Assembly: GCF_005239225.2 (NCBI RefSeq)
Contig: NC_133301.1
Location: forward strand, 7,899,157 to 7,963,156
Length of the DNA: 64,000 nucleotides
Direction: 5' to 3'
Source: Populus alba
Taxonomy: Eukaryota > Streptophyta > Magnoliopsida > Malpighiales > Salicaceae
Under the pieces are notes generated by a model. The model did not search any database. It saw only the letters and a program-made list of their open reading frames with translations, and was not told the DNA's origin. Positions 41,538 to 53,100 of the stretch are shown piece by piece (within the stretch, counting starts at the first letter, position 1; every line of letters begins with the position of its first letter). The position numbers and the translations under genes were made by a program.

Positions 41538-41790
41538 TAAGCCCAAAGGGGTGTTTTAACACCTAATACCTTAAAGTCAACTGACCTGGAGCTATTGGCA
41601 CAACGCTTGTTACATGGGTTGAGGAGAAAAGCTTAAGGGAATCAAACATTGCATTATCTACGTATCAGTATCTACAACTCGAGTTACTAAGCTCGTAAAG
41701 GTGTCTCATCACCTAATTCCCTAAAACTAACTAGTCTGGGAGTCATTAGCCAAAAGCTCGTTACATGGGTTAAAGATGCATTGCGTTTTA
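41538..41790 (+). repeat. Degenerate tandem duplication in the retroelement 3' region, unit about 150 bases
   Basis: The phrase around AAAGGGGTGTTTTAACACCTA (41545) recurs as AAAGGTGTCTCATCACCTA (41697), and CGCTTGTTACATGGGTT recurs as GCTCGTTACATGGGTTAAAG. The copies are 75-80% alike by eye, so this duplication is older than those at 34.4 and 55.0 kb. It lies between the LOG-like pseudogene and the polypurine tract. Confidence 0.65.
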
Positions 41791-42108
41791 AGTTATATGT
41801 ATTAAAAAAAGAAAAAAGAAAAAAAAGAGATAATAATATCAACCCAACGAAGTTAATCTTAAACATTAGAACAAAAAATTTGTTTTCTTCTAAGTAAAGC
41901 CCCATAACTATATGTTAATATTTTGAGCACAAAAGAAAGTTTTATTAACATCTTGTTTAAGAAGTATTGAGCAGATATATGAATTTAATGAAAGTTTTTT
42001 TATCTGGATAGATTAATGGAAGTTGAATGATGAATGCCTTACTTTGTGGAATTTGCAAATTGTTTTTCTATTTTAACGCTTTGATTACTAGGTACTAGTA
42101 ATAAGCTA

Positions 42109-42121
42109 GTTGGGGGAGGTG
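42109..42121 (+). other. Polypurine tract of the retroelement
   Basis: GTTGGGGGAGGTG lies immediately before TGATTAGTACTT, the LTR start also seen at 37118 and (inverted) at 16946. Position and composition are those of the primer site for plus-strand DNA synthesis in LTR retrotransposons. A second purine-rich run (41094-41107, GGGAGGGAGGGG) lies upstream. Confidence 0.7.
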
Positions 42122-42378
42122 TGATTAGTACTTAAAAGTGCATTTTATCAAGATTTTACACTAAATATATGTTAGTTTACGCCTCAAATCGCACTTCTCA
42201 TATTTCCTTTGTTAGTGATAATTTCATCATTTGGCAATTCACATAACTTTTCATCTTGAATACTCATACATTCAGTAATTCACATTTCACATTAGTAATA
42301 TAAATAAATCATGGAATTAACTAGGAAGTATAGGTGCAATTCACCTACCTGCAATAGAAGCTCTACTTGTACTCCCCT

Positions 42379-42478
42379 GTTGTTGTTGTTGTTGTTGTTG
42401 CATCACGCTTGTGGTCCCTCCTGCAATTCATAGATTTTGCATCACGCTTGTGGTCCCTCCTGCAATTCATAGATTTAT
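42379..42478. repeat. (TTG)n followed by a 39-base tandem duplication
   Basis: TTG repeat at 42379-42400, then the unit GCATCACGCTTGTGGTCCCT... starting at 42400 and again at 42439, almost identical. Confidence 0.9.
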
Positions 42479-42671
42479 CTCATAAATTCTCTTCACTCAA
42501 GGATATGTTTTTATTATAAACATATCAACAACCAATAAGTCTTTCTTTCAGTTATTTTTTAATATTTTATGTTTTTTTTTTATTTCACCCATTAATATTG
42601 TCATTCTTTGTGCAACCACAGTTATCATTTCTTTTATATATATATATATATTTGAACTATTTCTGCTTAAA

Positions 42672-42945
42672 TCCCGAACTGTTACTGTCTTGTTTTTGAA
42701 TTGTTACTGTCTAGATATTGAATTGTCACTGTCCAACTGTCACTGTCTCATTTTTTGAACTATAACTGTCTCGTTTTTGAACTGTTACTGTCTAGACATT
42801 GAACTATTACTGTCCAACTGTTACTATCTAGACATTGAACTGTCAGTGTCTCATTTTTGAACTATTACTGTCTCGTTTTTGAACTATTACTGTCTCGTTT
42901 TTGAACTGTTACTATCTAGACATTGAACTGTTATTGTCCAACCTC
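42672..42945. repeat. Minisatellite with about 21-base units (TTGAACTGTTACTGTCT type)
   Basis: About a dozen imperfect units alternate between a CTCGTTTTTGAACT form and a CTAGACATTGAACT form, each followed by GTTACTGT or ATTACTGT. Some units are shortened to CCAACTGTTACTGT. No coding frame follows the unit length. Confidence 0.85.
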
Positions 42946-43982
42946 TTCTCATATTTTTAACTATATCTAGAGTTATAGAATCCAATTCGAGCGAGATTCT
43001 TCTTGTTGGAAAACCAAGACATAAGGCTACAAGTTCTCTGAAGGAAAGAGAACCTAGTTCTGCCTCTAAGACAGTCAAAATTTCTCATCAACGAACCAAA
43101 CCTACTACCCTATAGGTTCTATCATGACCCAGTCTCGGTTGGTGACCTATAGTTGGAGTTCTATAACTCCAAATTGAGCAAGACCAATTTCATTAGTTAG
43201 CCAACATTCAAAACTATAATTTCTATGAGGAATCTGATCCTAATTCCTTCATCCTCCTACCCAAAATCTCTCTGAAAGTCAAGAGACGAATCTGGAGAGA
43301 CGAAACTGTCCAGATTCGTCAACCTTTTCATTTACACATAACACATGAAGTTCTTTAATTTAGAAACTCATACTTTTTCTTCAATTCAAGTCTAAGAACT
43401 AAAATTTATAAATTAACATCTAGGCATCAATTCATAATCAACTTGAAATGACTCATAAGAGCAGGTTTAAAATACCTTACCCGGTACGAATCAAAGTTTC
43501 GATTCCTCCTTTTCTTTCTAATGACAGCCAGCCCTCCCCTCTTCTCTTCTTGTTAATCCATTTCCCACCAGTGTTTATTCTACTTATGACACTTAATCTT
43601 GGATGGGATTTTTTGAAATTTTGGTTTTTCTATCTTGATTTGTAAAAATGAATATAAAAACTCCCTCTTTTCTTTCTTCGCGTTATCTGCAAATCTGTTT
43701 TTGGTGAGAAGAGGAGTACTTATGCTTTATAATTATTCTTATTTGTATTTAGGCCCCATTTTCTTTAAGTGTATTCGTTTTGCCCCCACTTCTTTCTAGT
43801 TTAATTTATTTCCTTTAATTTAATTCAACCTTGATTTTTTTTTTCAGGATTTACACTAGTCATCCAAGCCATGTTATTTTTTACATCGTCCAACTCTTTC
43901 TGGTTGTAAGCCCTTTCTTCATTTTTCATCTTTTTGCAAAGCCTTGCATTGTAGACCTTGTCAAGGGGGTCTATATTTTGAA

Positions 43983-44120
43983 TGCATGTTTGGGCATATT
44001 CCAAGATTCATGAATACAAATGCACATAGATACGTAGTTATGCATTATGATGCATGTTTGGGCATATTCCAAGATTCATGAATACAAATGCACATAGATA
44101 CATAGTTATGCATGATGATG
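43983..44120. repeat. Tandem duplication, 68-base unit
   Basis: TGCATGTTTGGGCATATTCC at 43983 recurs at 44051. Both copies run on through AAGATTCATGAATACAAATG to the TAGTTATGCAT end with only one or two changes. A third partial start (GATGCATGTTTAG) follows. Confidence 0.9.
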
Positions 44121-44324
44121 CATGTTTAGATGTGGGTTAGACAAATTTTCAAACTGATATATGGTCGCCATTTGGGCGAGATTTTTTATTCTATTATAAC
44201 AATCGAGGAATTTTCACCTAAGTCAATGCTTAGTAAATTTATACTCACTAGTACAATATGGTGTTCAAAAGGTTGGGTCCATGCCCTTTTCATTAATATT
44301 CAATGACAGCTTTTACATTCATTC

Positions 44325-44860
44325 ATCATCATTTACAAGGGAGGAAGCAAAGCCTTTATTTCCTATATCTCTAAGAAAAGCATCAGTCTCAGTTATATTT
44401 TGTTGATATCGATGAAGATCTCTCCCTATTTGCCAAGTATTGAGACAAATCCTTCTAGCATAAACAAAAGCTCGTTTGATCTACTCGCCCATTTTGCTTA
44501 TCTTTTTTGAGAGCAACATATTGCTTCTGTTCAGTTGATTGTTGTTGGTATCAATCATCTAATTGTGGTGTTCCAGCAACCCGTTCTTTTCCTCCAAATG
44601 TTTTATGTTAATTTTTTCTTTATCGAGCTTTCTCTTCAACAATTCAACCTTCTTAGTTTGGGAATTCTTAACAGCTTCTCCTTTTGCTTTTACTTTAGCT
44701 AGCTCACTCTCATGCATTACATGTTTTTTATATAGCAACTCATAGATTGGCTCATATGCTTGACAAGTGGTTTAACATGGTTATTCAATTAAGACTACAT
44801 CAAGCATTACCTCCTCATATTGCTCAATACAAAATTTAACATGGTTCAACAATGTGTCTA
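44325..44860 (-). pseudogene. Decayed coding remnant with coiled-coil character
   Basis: On the minus strand one frame from about 44860 to 44325 reads as protein-like sequence broken only by stops. It opens with VDTLLNHVKFCIEQYEEVM, then has two stops. Next comes a 65-codon open part (44559-44756) rich in Lys/Glu/Leu (ELAKVKAKGEAVKNSQTKK, LLKRKLDKEKINIKHLEEKN). After a stop come SKKISKMGE, another stop, then FVYARRICLNTWQIGRDLHR and TETDAFLRDIGNKGFASS. There are no frameshifts over about 170 codons. It may be the accessory or gag-leader frame of a plant retrotransposon, or a host gene fragment. I do not recognise it. Confidence 0.45.
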
Positions 44861-44899
44861 CATCCACAAGAGCGAGGAGCTTTTATTTTTTACTATGTC

Positions 44900-46850
44900 A
44901 AAATAGGGTTACATAGTATGTATTTATAGCAAACCTTAAACCTCCTAAGAAAACCTAACCATCCAAGAAATCCTAACCATAATTGTGCTCTGCTCCACTC
45001 CACTCTGGCATTCGCTTGTAAACCACAAATTACAACATAGTATAAACTAGTTGTAGGTTTCATACGTTCAAGTTGGAATTGTTTATCTTTTCTAAGATCA
45101 CGTGGTTTAGATTTTTTTTTTTTTCTAGATAGAAATTTGTTTTTCTTACTTTGTATGACGTAAAATACTTTATGTTTCGAGGTCTATCTTTACTTTCTTT
45201 GTTGATGATTTTATTTTATTTTGAATTTATACAAAACATACAATAACATAATAACAAAAGGATAGGAGAAAAGGTGATGGTCAATATCATGAGCAAAAAT
45301 ATACACAAAATAACTAGGATTGAAAATATAGAAGAAAAATACATGTAGATGCTTCGATTTCTATTTATTTATGGTAGATATACATTAAAAAATAGTTATT
45401 CAATGATTATAAATCTAAACTAATATTTATTATTTAATTATAAATTATCCACCTTGCTTTTTCAAATATATATTCACCATGTAATTTATATTTATCAGCA
45501 CATATTGCATTCATCATGCAAGTTAATCTTCAAGCGTTGCGTATTTTTCTTCCTAGTTTTCCAGTTAGTATAATTACTCAAATGACTTTACAAGAAATAG
45601 TTTTATTTTTCGCACTACACTATGGAATGGAACAATTTTTTTCCTCAACAGGCATTATTAACGTTGTTTTTACCAGAAAAAAATTATTTGCAAACTGAAA
45701 AGTTTATACAAATATTTGATTAAATAAATCAAGAATTATAAGTGCAAATAAATGATAATAAATATGTTGATTCTAACCAAAGATTAAGACATGAAATTAA
45801 GTCAAAGATTTTATTTATATAAAAAAAAATTGAATATTTGTTTCAATTAAAAATTAGGCCCAAAAAGTTTTAATTGGTTTGAATCAATAATATTTTTTTT
45901 CAAATTGAATATTAACTTAATGTTGAAACTTATTCTTAATATCAAGAAATTTATATAAAGCCAAGTGAAACAAAGACATTAAACTCAATCTCAAGTAAAC
46001 TTAATGTGAAAGTATTAAATTGGAGGAAAAATCATGTGAAAAAATATATTAAAAAGATAAAAGTATTACGGATAACTATTGCAACCATAATGGATTGTCT
46101 TTCTTCTATGTAGTATTTCTATTTTTTTTTTTTTATTTAATATTTTTTTTATCTAGCATTATCTCTCGTATTTATTATTTCAAACACCATTTCATAATTT
46201 ACTAAGCATCAATTTGGCAAAACGGATCTACAATGATTATTAAATGAGAAGCAAAAAGTTCCAATAAAAAAAGAAAACGATGGATGCTAACAGCTTAAAA
46301 AAAAGAAGTTTGATCTATTTTGCATTTCCATCAATTTTTTTTAATATTTCTTTCATTTCACTTTGCATCATGTGTTGAAATCATACTATTTTTTAGTTTA
46401 TCAAATATCAATTTTACAAAACTAAACTATAATTACTTAATAGAAAGCAAAAAGGACACGCACACAAAAACATTATATGAATGGAAAAAATATTAATTCA
46501 ATTTTGTGAAACCAAACTATTAAAACTATTAACGAACAACCGATCCAATCAAAAAAGAAAAAGGAATGGATAAGTACTAGTACCATTTATTTCTTGTGCT
46601 TGTGTAAAATTTAATTTTAAAAAAAAATAAAAAATATATTATTTTAATATACCCCGAATAAATTATATTTTGAAGTATATCCCCCATCACACTATCAAAT
46701 ACCATGTTATTGCCATTGAAGAAAGGGAGAAGAACCTGTACCATTTACAGGTAATTACTATGATGAATAATAACTGGGAAGGCAAGAAATTTTCTTCTTT
46801 TTTTATTTCCTTTCGAAGCAAAAGATGGAACAAGAAACATATACAATTTT
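44900..46850. other. AT-rich intergenic DNA, no gene seen
   Basis: Short frames without motifs. The last 200 bases probably hold the 3' UTR of DGAT1, which runs towards lower coordinates. Confidence 0.55.
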
Positions 46851-47111
46851 CTGGAAATGATTAACCAACACAACAGATCCACTGTTGCATTGGCATTTTA
46901 ATTGCCAGTGCTTGTACTTCCAAAATTGGTTGCACATCAATTGAGAAACATGAAAATAAAAGTCCTGAAGAGACCATCTCTCGACTCAACAAAACCGAGT
47001 CAATTTCTCCTGCAGAATACACAAGAAAAGGCACACCTAATGCCTGCTCTACTATCATAACCGTGCAATTTGTTCATCTTGATGATCTCTACCATACCGC
47101 ATTTGTCATCT

Positions 47112-50100
47112 TCATTCAGTTTTCCCTTTCCGATTCATCAAGTCATGGTAATATAGAAGCACACACATAGGCTGACCAAGAATGCTGAAAAATAACCAGA
47201 AGATCATATTGCCCACCTGTCATGAAACGAGTAATGTTCTGTCATGGACTAGAAGACTAGAATAGATTACTGAACAATTAATTATTGGAGTTCGCTTTTT
47301 CTTTTACTCCATAGCAATATACTACCACCTCGGTCCATGAACATGCTAGCAAGAACCTCAAAAAGACTTTAAGATGGAATATAGCAGAATTGGAAGTCTG
47401 CTATATCAAATGTATGTTCCAGATTTTAACCTGTTTCGCTTTCCATATGGATGATTGTTTCATGGAACTTGACACTGACAAGATATATGCGCGCACTAAA
47501 ATATGCTTTCTATAATGAGATGAAAAAATAGACATACCATTGAGCTTTTGAACTTATTTTGAAGGAATTTTGTGATCACCACTAAGGGGACCTGATCCAA
47601 ACGAGAAAAGGAAACCATGTATTGCATTAGGTAATCCAGCACACTTGAGATGATTACTTTTCTGTCTTCCTTTTCTTCTTTTAGGGGGTGGGGAGCAAGC
47701 AGATAACTGATTTTAAAACAGTCAGATAAACAAACTTCTGGCAGTCAGTAGTCAGAACTATCTTACCTGAAACATAATTCCAATAAATGCCCAGAGCTTG
47801 AACATGTGGCAAGGAACAGCAATACACAACTGCATAGTTAATAACAAATGCCACATAAGTACATCAGTGTAACTGAAATTATTATATTGAGCCAAAGGTG
47901 CACCATTTCAAGATTCTAAAGCAAGCAATTACTATTAAAGCTGAGGTATTAATCTATCGCTAAATTGGAATCACTACATTCCTAAGCGAGACAAATCAGG
48001 TATGAGTACATCTGCAACAACTACATTCTTATCCCAATCAAGTTGGATCCGCTACATGAATATATTTCCCACCTTGACTACAGCTATATTTTCTATGAAA
48101 TGTTAACAAGGTAACAGTTCAACCCACATCAGTAGCATTAATTGCAATAGGAACCATCTTTTGTCACCAGCAAATTTAACATTTTACAGCACAACAAAGG
48201 AATATAGCCTACACTTGTTTATTTCAAAGCGACAGGTTTTTAAAATTATTTCTGATAATTTTCTCCTTTCATGTCCTATAATTTTGATTCCAATAAAAGA
48301 CCATCACATAAGTGTCAACCCTGCCAGCTGCTGATAAAATATGGGAACAGTAAAGTTTACTTAAGTGCGTTTAGAGTTCTATTATTATTTAGATAGAATT
48401 TTAGGACTTTGTTATTATTTTTATTAAAAGGTAATATTTTATCAGGATTTTAATTTCCTACTTACTTTAGGACAATCGGTTTCTTTGCTTCTACTGCCAT
48501 ACATCAGTTATTCTGTAATTTGTTCACATTTCGTTTTATCTCTTCCCTATTTGAACCTACCATTATTTGTACCATTGAGATAACATAAAGCAAATTCCAG
48601 ACACTGTATAGTTCACATATGAAGACAGATCTTTTCATCATGTTGTCACAATCCTCATGCAATTTGTCACTCATGTCAAGTTCATCTCGTTCAAAGTCGA
48701 ACTTTCAATAGTTGCAATTAACCCAAATAAGTTCAACATAAAATCACTCTAGCCATCAAGACTGAAAAGAAAAGGAGTGATGAATCCCTAAACACAATCC
48801 TTGGTTTCACATCAGGTGTCTGTATGAGTTGCTGAATCGCTGAATAGGGAAGAACAGATATTTCAAAATGCCTCATGTATTGCAACAAGTATAGTATTCA
48901 ATACTATACTTGTTCCGGTACTCCCCAATTCATATCAGATACTTGCCAAATCCAAAATCAATGAAAACCAAATATCACAGTAAATTACGTTAATCACCTT
49001 TTGGTTTGAGTGTGGTAACACTTTGTACTATAATTTCCCATATATTACATTTTACTCCTTCATCAAACGATGTTTGTGGTTCTGTTCGTGGAAATCTAAA
49101 AAGAAAAAAGTAGCCTGATACAAAAAAAAAATAAAAAATTCACATGTTGCAGCAAAGCATTTCACCCAAAAATTTTCCTGACAAAATCTCCCTCTCTGAA
49201 CCATTTTGTTTCTCTCATCAATATCAGAGAAGCAAACAAGCCTAAACCTAACCCAAATTAAATGAGAATCTGAGTAAAATTGAAACCAAAATCATCAATC
49301 AAATGTGTAGAAGATCCTTTTGAAAATTTGACTGAGATTGAAATCAGAAAAAGAGCAGAAAAAAATCGGTGAGAGAAAGCCTAACCCTAATCAATTTTTT
49401 TTTCTTTGAAAATCCAAATAACATTACAATTACTTATGTTTAATCTCGTGTATTTCGAATTTAGGACAAACCCCCTATTATTTTTTGTTGTTATAGTTTT
49501 TCAAATCCCTAAGAGAAACCTTAATTTTAATGTCACCCCAAGTTTGAATGAAAATCTCTCCTCCATCTCGGTGGTTTTTATTTCACAAATCAATAAACAT
49601 TTTCAAGTTTTCTGGTGTCAAATTTGAGATCTAGAATTGAAATAAGGAATCCTAAGAGGTAAATTTGACAGATATGGTCATATAATATCTACTAGAAGTA
49701 GTTTCAATTCATTGTATTTAATTTCCAAGTATCATTCATTATTCAGTCCTCCGTAGCTCATTCAAGCATCTTCTTGACTTGCATGAAACATTGCTCCTTT
49801 GTTTTCTTGTGCAAATGTAATGAGAGTTTCTGCCAATTCAATGTTTTTATGATGACAAAGGGAAGGGGATTCAACCATTCTTCTTATGATGCAAAAGTTC
49901 TTACATGTAAAAGGAGGACTCAAGGTATGTTCAATTGTTCATGGGTGTGCTTTAGTTCTAGGAAATTTAGTTTCAATGAAATGATTTATTTCAGTGCTGC
50001 TAATCATCAATTCTATTAAAAATAATTGAGGCTTTTCTTTTTATGTGCTTGCTTGTGTGATAAAAGGCAGAACAAATTTTTTGAATAAATGCAGAGAATA

Positions 50101-53100
50101 GTCAAGAAGAATATGACACGGAACAGCTAAAAATAAAAAATGGTATTGTGCTTCATGCATTGCTTGTTGGCTGTTGGTTGCAAAAGGGGGAGGAATTGAA
50201 GATAGCGGATTACAAAGAGTTGAGCAAGTTTACTGATTTACAAGCTATGTGAAATAGTACAAAAAAAAAAAAAAAAAAAAAAACCTTACAAATAGCTATA
50301 GTTTGCTTCTATCAATCCACAAAGCTTCCAATTTTGTTTTATTTTAATGGATAAAATAAAATGACAAATGTGATATGCTATCTTAACTGTCACTATTGGT
50401 ATTATTCAAACAAATTAATTTTTCTCATATTTTAAATATATTTTTATTTAATTTGAATAATTATTTTGAATAAATATGAGAAAGTACATTATAAAATTAT
50501 TTTTTAATGAAAGTATCCATGACCTATCATATCCTAAAATTCCAGAAATTTGAAGTAATAAAGTATTAGTATCATATCATATATACATATCATGGTTGAT
50601 GCTTCCTAGAAATGATACTCTTCTATAACCAAAAAATAAATACATGAGAATTCAATTCTCTATGCAACCACAAGACCAACTATGAGATAAATTAGTTAAA
50701 AGGAAAAGTCATCAAATAACAAAAATAAAATGTCAAACCAATAATACCTCATGAAATACAGCTGAGACAAAGAAGGAAATAAGTAAGGCTGCCCACTGCA
50801 ATGATAATGGGGAAAAAAAAGGATAATTGTGAGTAGCAGCCAATAGAGTATCGCAAATAGAGATTTTGGCTAACAGTATATAGAATCACATGGAAACGCT
50901 TAGTTAATAACAGGCAGCCATTCAATAATGTGCCCCAAGAGTGGCCTACACTGTTATTCAAATATAAACATGCAAAAATGACTCACAATAATGGCCATGA
51001 TGTTAAAGCCATTAAAAAGAAGAGCAAGCTTACATCATGTAATGTCAATGTCATTAAGAAGAAAATAAACTGTTGCAGACTACAACGGCTCTTAAGTTAC
51101 AAAAGTATCAAAAGAAAATAAAGCACAGATGTATCCACATCATTGATGGATATCATCAAAGTTACAAAACTACAAATAAAATCCAGATATTCAGGTATCA
51201 TAGTTGGGACACCGGACCCAAGACATTATTTATGTACTCTTATGATCATAGATGATGAAGGGTATCCCAAACCATTAAAAGATTGGGCTTTAGCTTACGT
51301 TTTGGTTTAATTTATTTGAAATTTAGTTGAGAAGTATTAATTAGGCTTTATTTATTGGGCTTGATTTAATTATTATTGGGCTATAAACCCAATTGCTTGT
51401 TCTAGTTAGGGTTTTAGCATTTATCTCCTAATTTTCTAAGCGTTAGACAGTTGATGAATTGAATAAAAATTGCAAAGTTGCAGTTTTTTTCAACCCCCAT
51501 TCTTTCTCTTCAGCATTTTCTTCTAGAAGAATCAAGGTAACTTAGCTTATTAATTCATCTTAGCTCCCTTTTTTTTTTCTTCTCTCTCTCTCTTCTTAGC
51601 TTATTAATTCATCTTCAAATCTCTTTTGTGCATCACATCAATCTTAGATACATTTACATAAGATGGACCTCATCTAGAAGAATCAAGGTAACTTATAGGC
51701 CCTTGACTTGAAATTTCATTTGAACTTGGAAGAGATGTTTGGGGGGGGGGGGGGTGGGACTGGGTAGATATGGAGCCACAACACAAAAGTCTTGAATTGG
51801 AGTTCATGCACAAAGTTATGCTCTTGGAGCAGTACAGAACCGAATTCAAGAAACCTGAAAGCACTAGACCTGAAGTATAAGAATATAGACCTGAAGCACA
51901 AAAGAACCAACTTAAAGCACAATGACAAAGGTAGGAATAGCAATTTTCCCTATCCATCGAGCACCTGACTAATCCATAACTGATTATCACACTTGTAGCA
52001 TATGGGAATGATATGGGGTTCAAACCATCAAGGTATGAAACAGGTATATGAGAACCTGGGTGCCGATACCCAAACCTGTTGATATAACCATGTTTGGATG
52101 TCCAGTTTTTATATGATATTTTTCTAAGTTGAAGTACTACTTTACATTTAAGTGTGAGATTTTTTAGATAAAATAAAGAATAAGGAAAATGTGATAAACA
52201 TTAGGATAACCCCCTTCATATTCTGTGCATCATCTTTCTTCCAAAAGCTATGGTCAACAATTATCATAATTAGAGGTTTAAAGTTTCTATATTTGTTATT
52301 CTGACCTGTTTTTTTTCCTTTTGGAATTAGCAGAAAGAATAAAAAGAATGTTGGAAAGAAGGTTCAATAAAGAAAGAATTGCAAGATAAACCAAATTGTA
52401 ACATGTCTTGCAATCCATGGGTCACTTTATAACATCATCAAACATGAAATGGAAAATTTATCATGACATATGCAGAGAAACAAATACAGTAAAAAAAAAG
52501 AAATTTTCATATACTTTCCAACAAAGAAAGTATTGGTTACAGTCCACAGAGAGAAAGGGAAGTTACCTTTGGTATTTTATTCCGTAAACATGGAAAATAG
52601 ATATGGCGAACCATCCACTTATGAACTGGCTGTAAAAAATGAGGATTCAATTAGAGATATGCTTGGCCAGCCAGACTGTGTGTGTGTTTGCTTCTGTAAG
52701 CAGCACATCTTTTCATTATAATAACTACAGTATTACAATAAGAATTGATTACCATGGTCTTGCTGACAACTGCAGCAACAAATAAAATATTTCCTCCAAC
52801 ACGGATTAAAGATTAAATAGAATTGAAGACTTTCGATCTAATATCTTTATGATGACACAACTTTCATTGTATATAACAATTTGCAACTAATAGACATCCC
52901 TTGTTGTTCAGTCATAGCATTAACTCACAACTACATTCAAAAGACACATGGTAACCATGGCCCAGAATCAAATAAATAGATATAGCATCTTTTCCCCCTT
53001 CATGATCTAATAGCCATCTACGCAACTACAAAAAAATAACTCATATAGATATTTTCCAATTCCATAGCTCCTTTACATTTTACATTTTCTCTTTAAAATG

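Larger units (their letters stand above)
37118..42160 (+). mobile_element. Deleted Ty3/gypsy LTR retrotransposon carrying a LOG-like pseudogene
   Basis: Order along the plus strand: LTR start TGATTAATACTTAAAAATGC at 37118; LTR body with TATA box; gag zinc knuckle and C-terminal gag (38653 on); a fragment of the RNase H-integrase linker and the integrase HHCC start (to 39760); an unidentified frame (39803-40036); the LOG-like pseudogene (40269-40922); a degenerate tandem duplication (41538-41790); polypurine tract (42109-42121); and the start of a 3' LTR (TGATTAGTACTTAAAAGTGC at 42122). Protease, reverse transcriptase, RNase H catalytic part and integrase core are missing, so it cannot move by itself. 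The LTR end matches the solo LTR at 15.2-16.9 kb in inverted orientation. The 3' LTR stops matching after about 40 bases. It is not infectious and has no envelope gene. Confidence 0.7.

Noticed and set aside
42672..42945. Repeat array considered as a CRISPR
   Set aside because: Units are contiguous and imperfect without unique spacers; it is a plant minisatellite.
42122..44200. Complete 3' LTR for the 37-42 kb element
   Set aside because: Similarity to the 5' LTR ends after about 40 bases; the LTR 3' end motif (TTACTTCGACACTCCTGCAC) was not found downstream.
46861..47058. 65-codon minus-strand frame just after DGAT1
   Set aside because: It falls in the probable DGAT1 3' UTR, after a clear stop codon at 47112-47114, and has no family similarity.
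49774..50019. 81-codon plus-strand frame with several Cys ([10 protein letters not shown])
   Set aside because: It lies in DGAT1 intron 13. I found no recognisable zinc-binding spacing and no splice partners.
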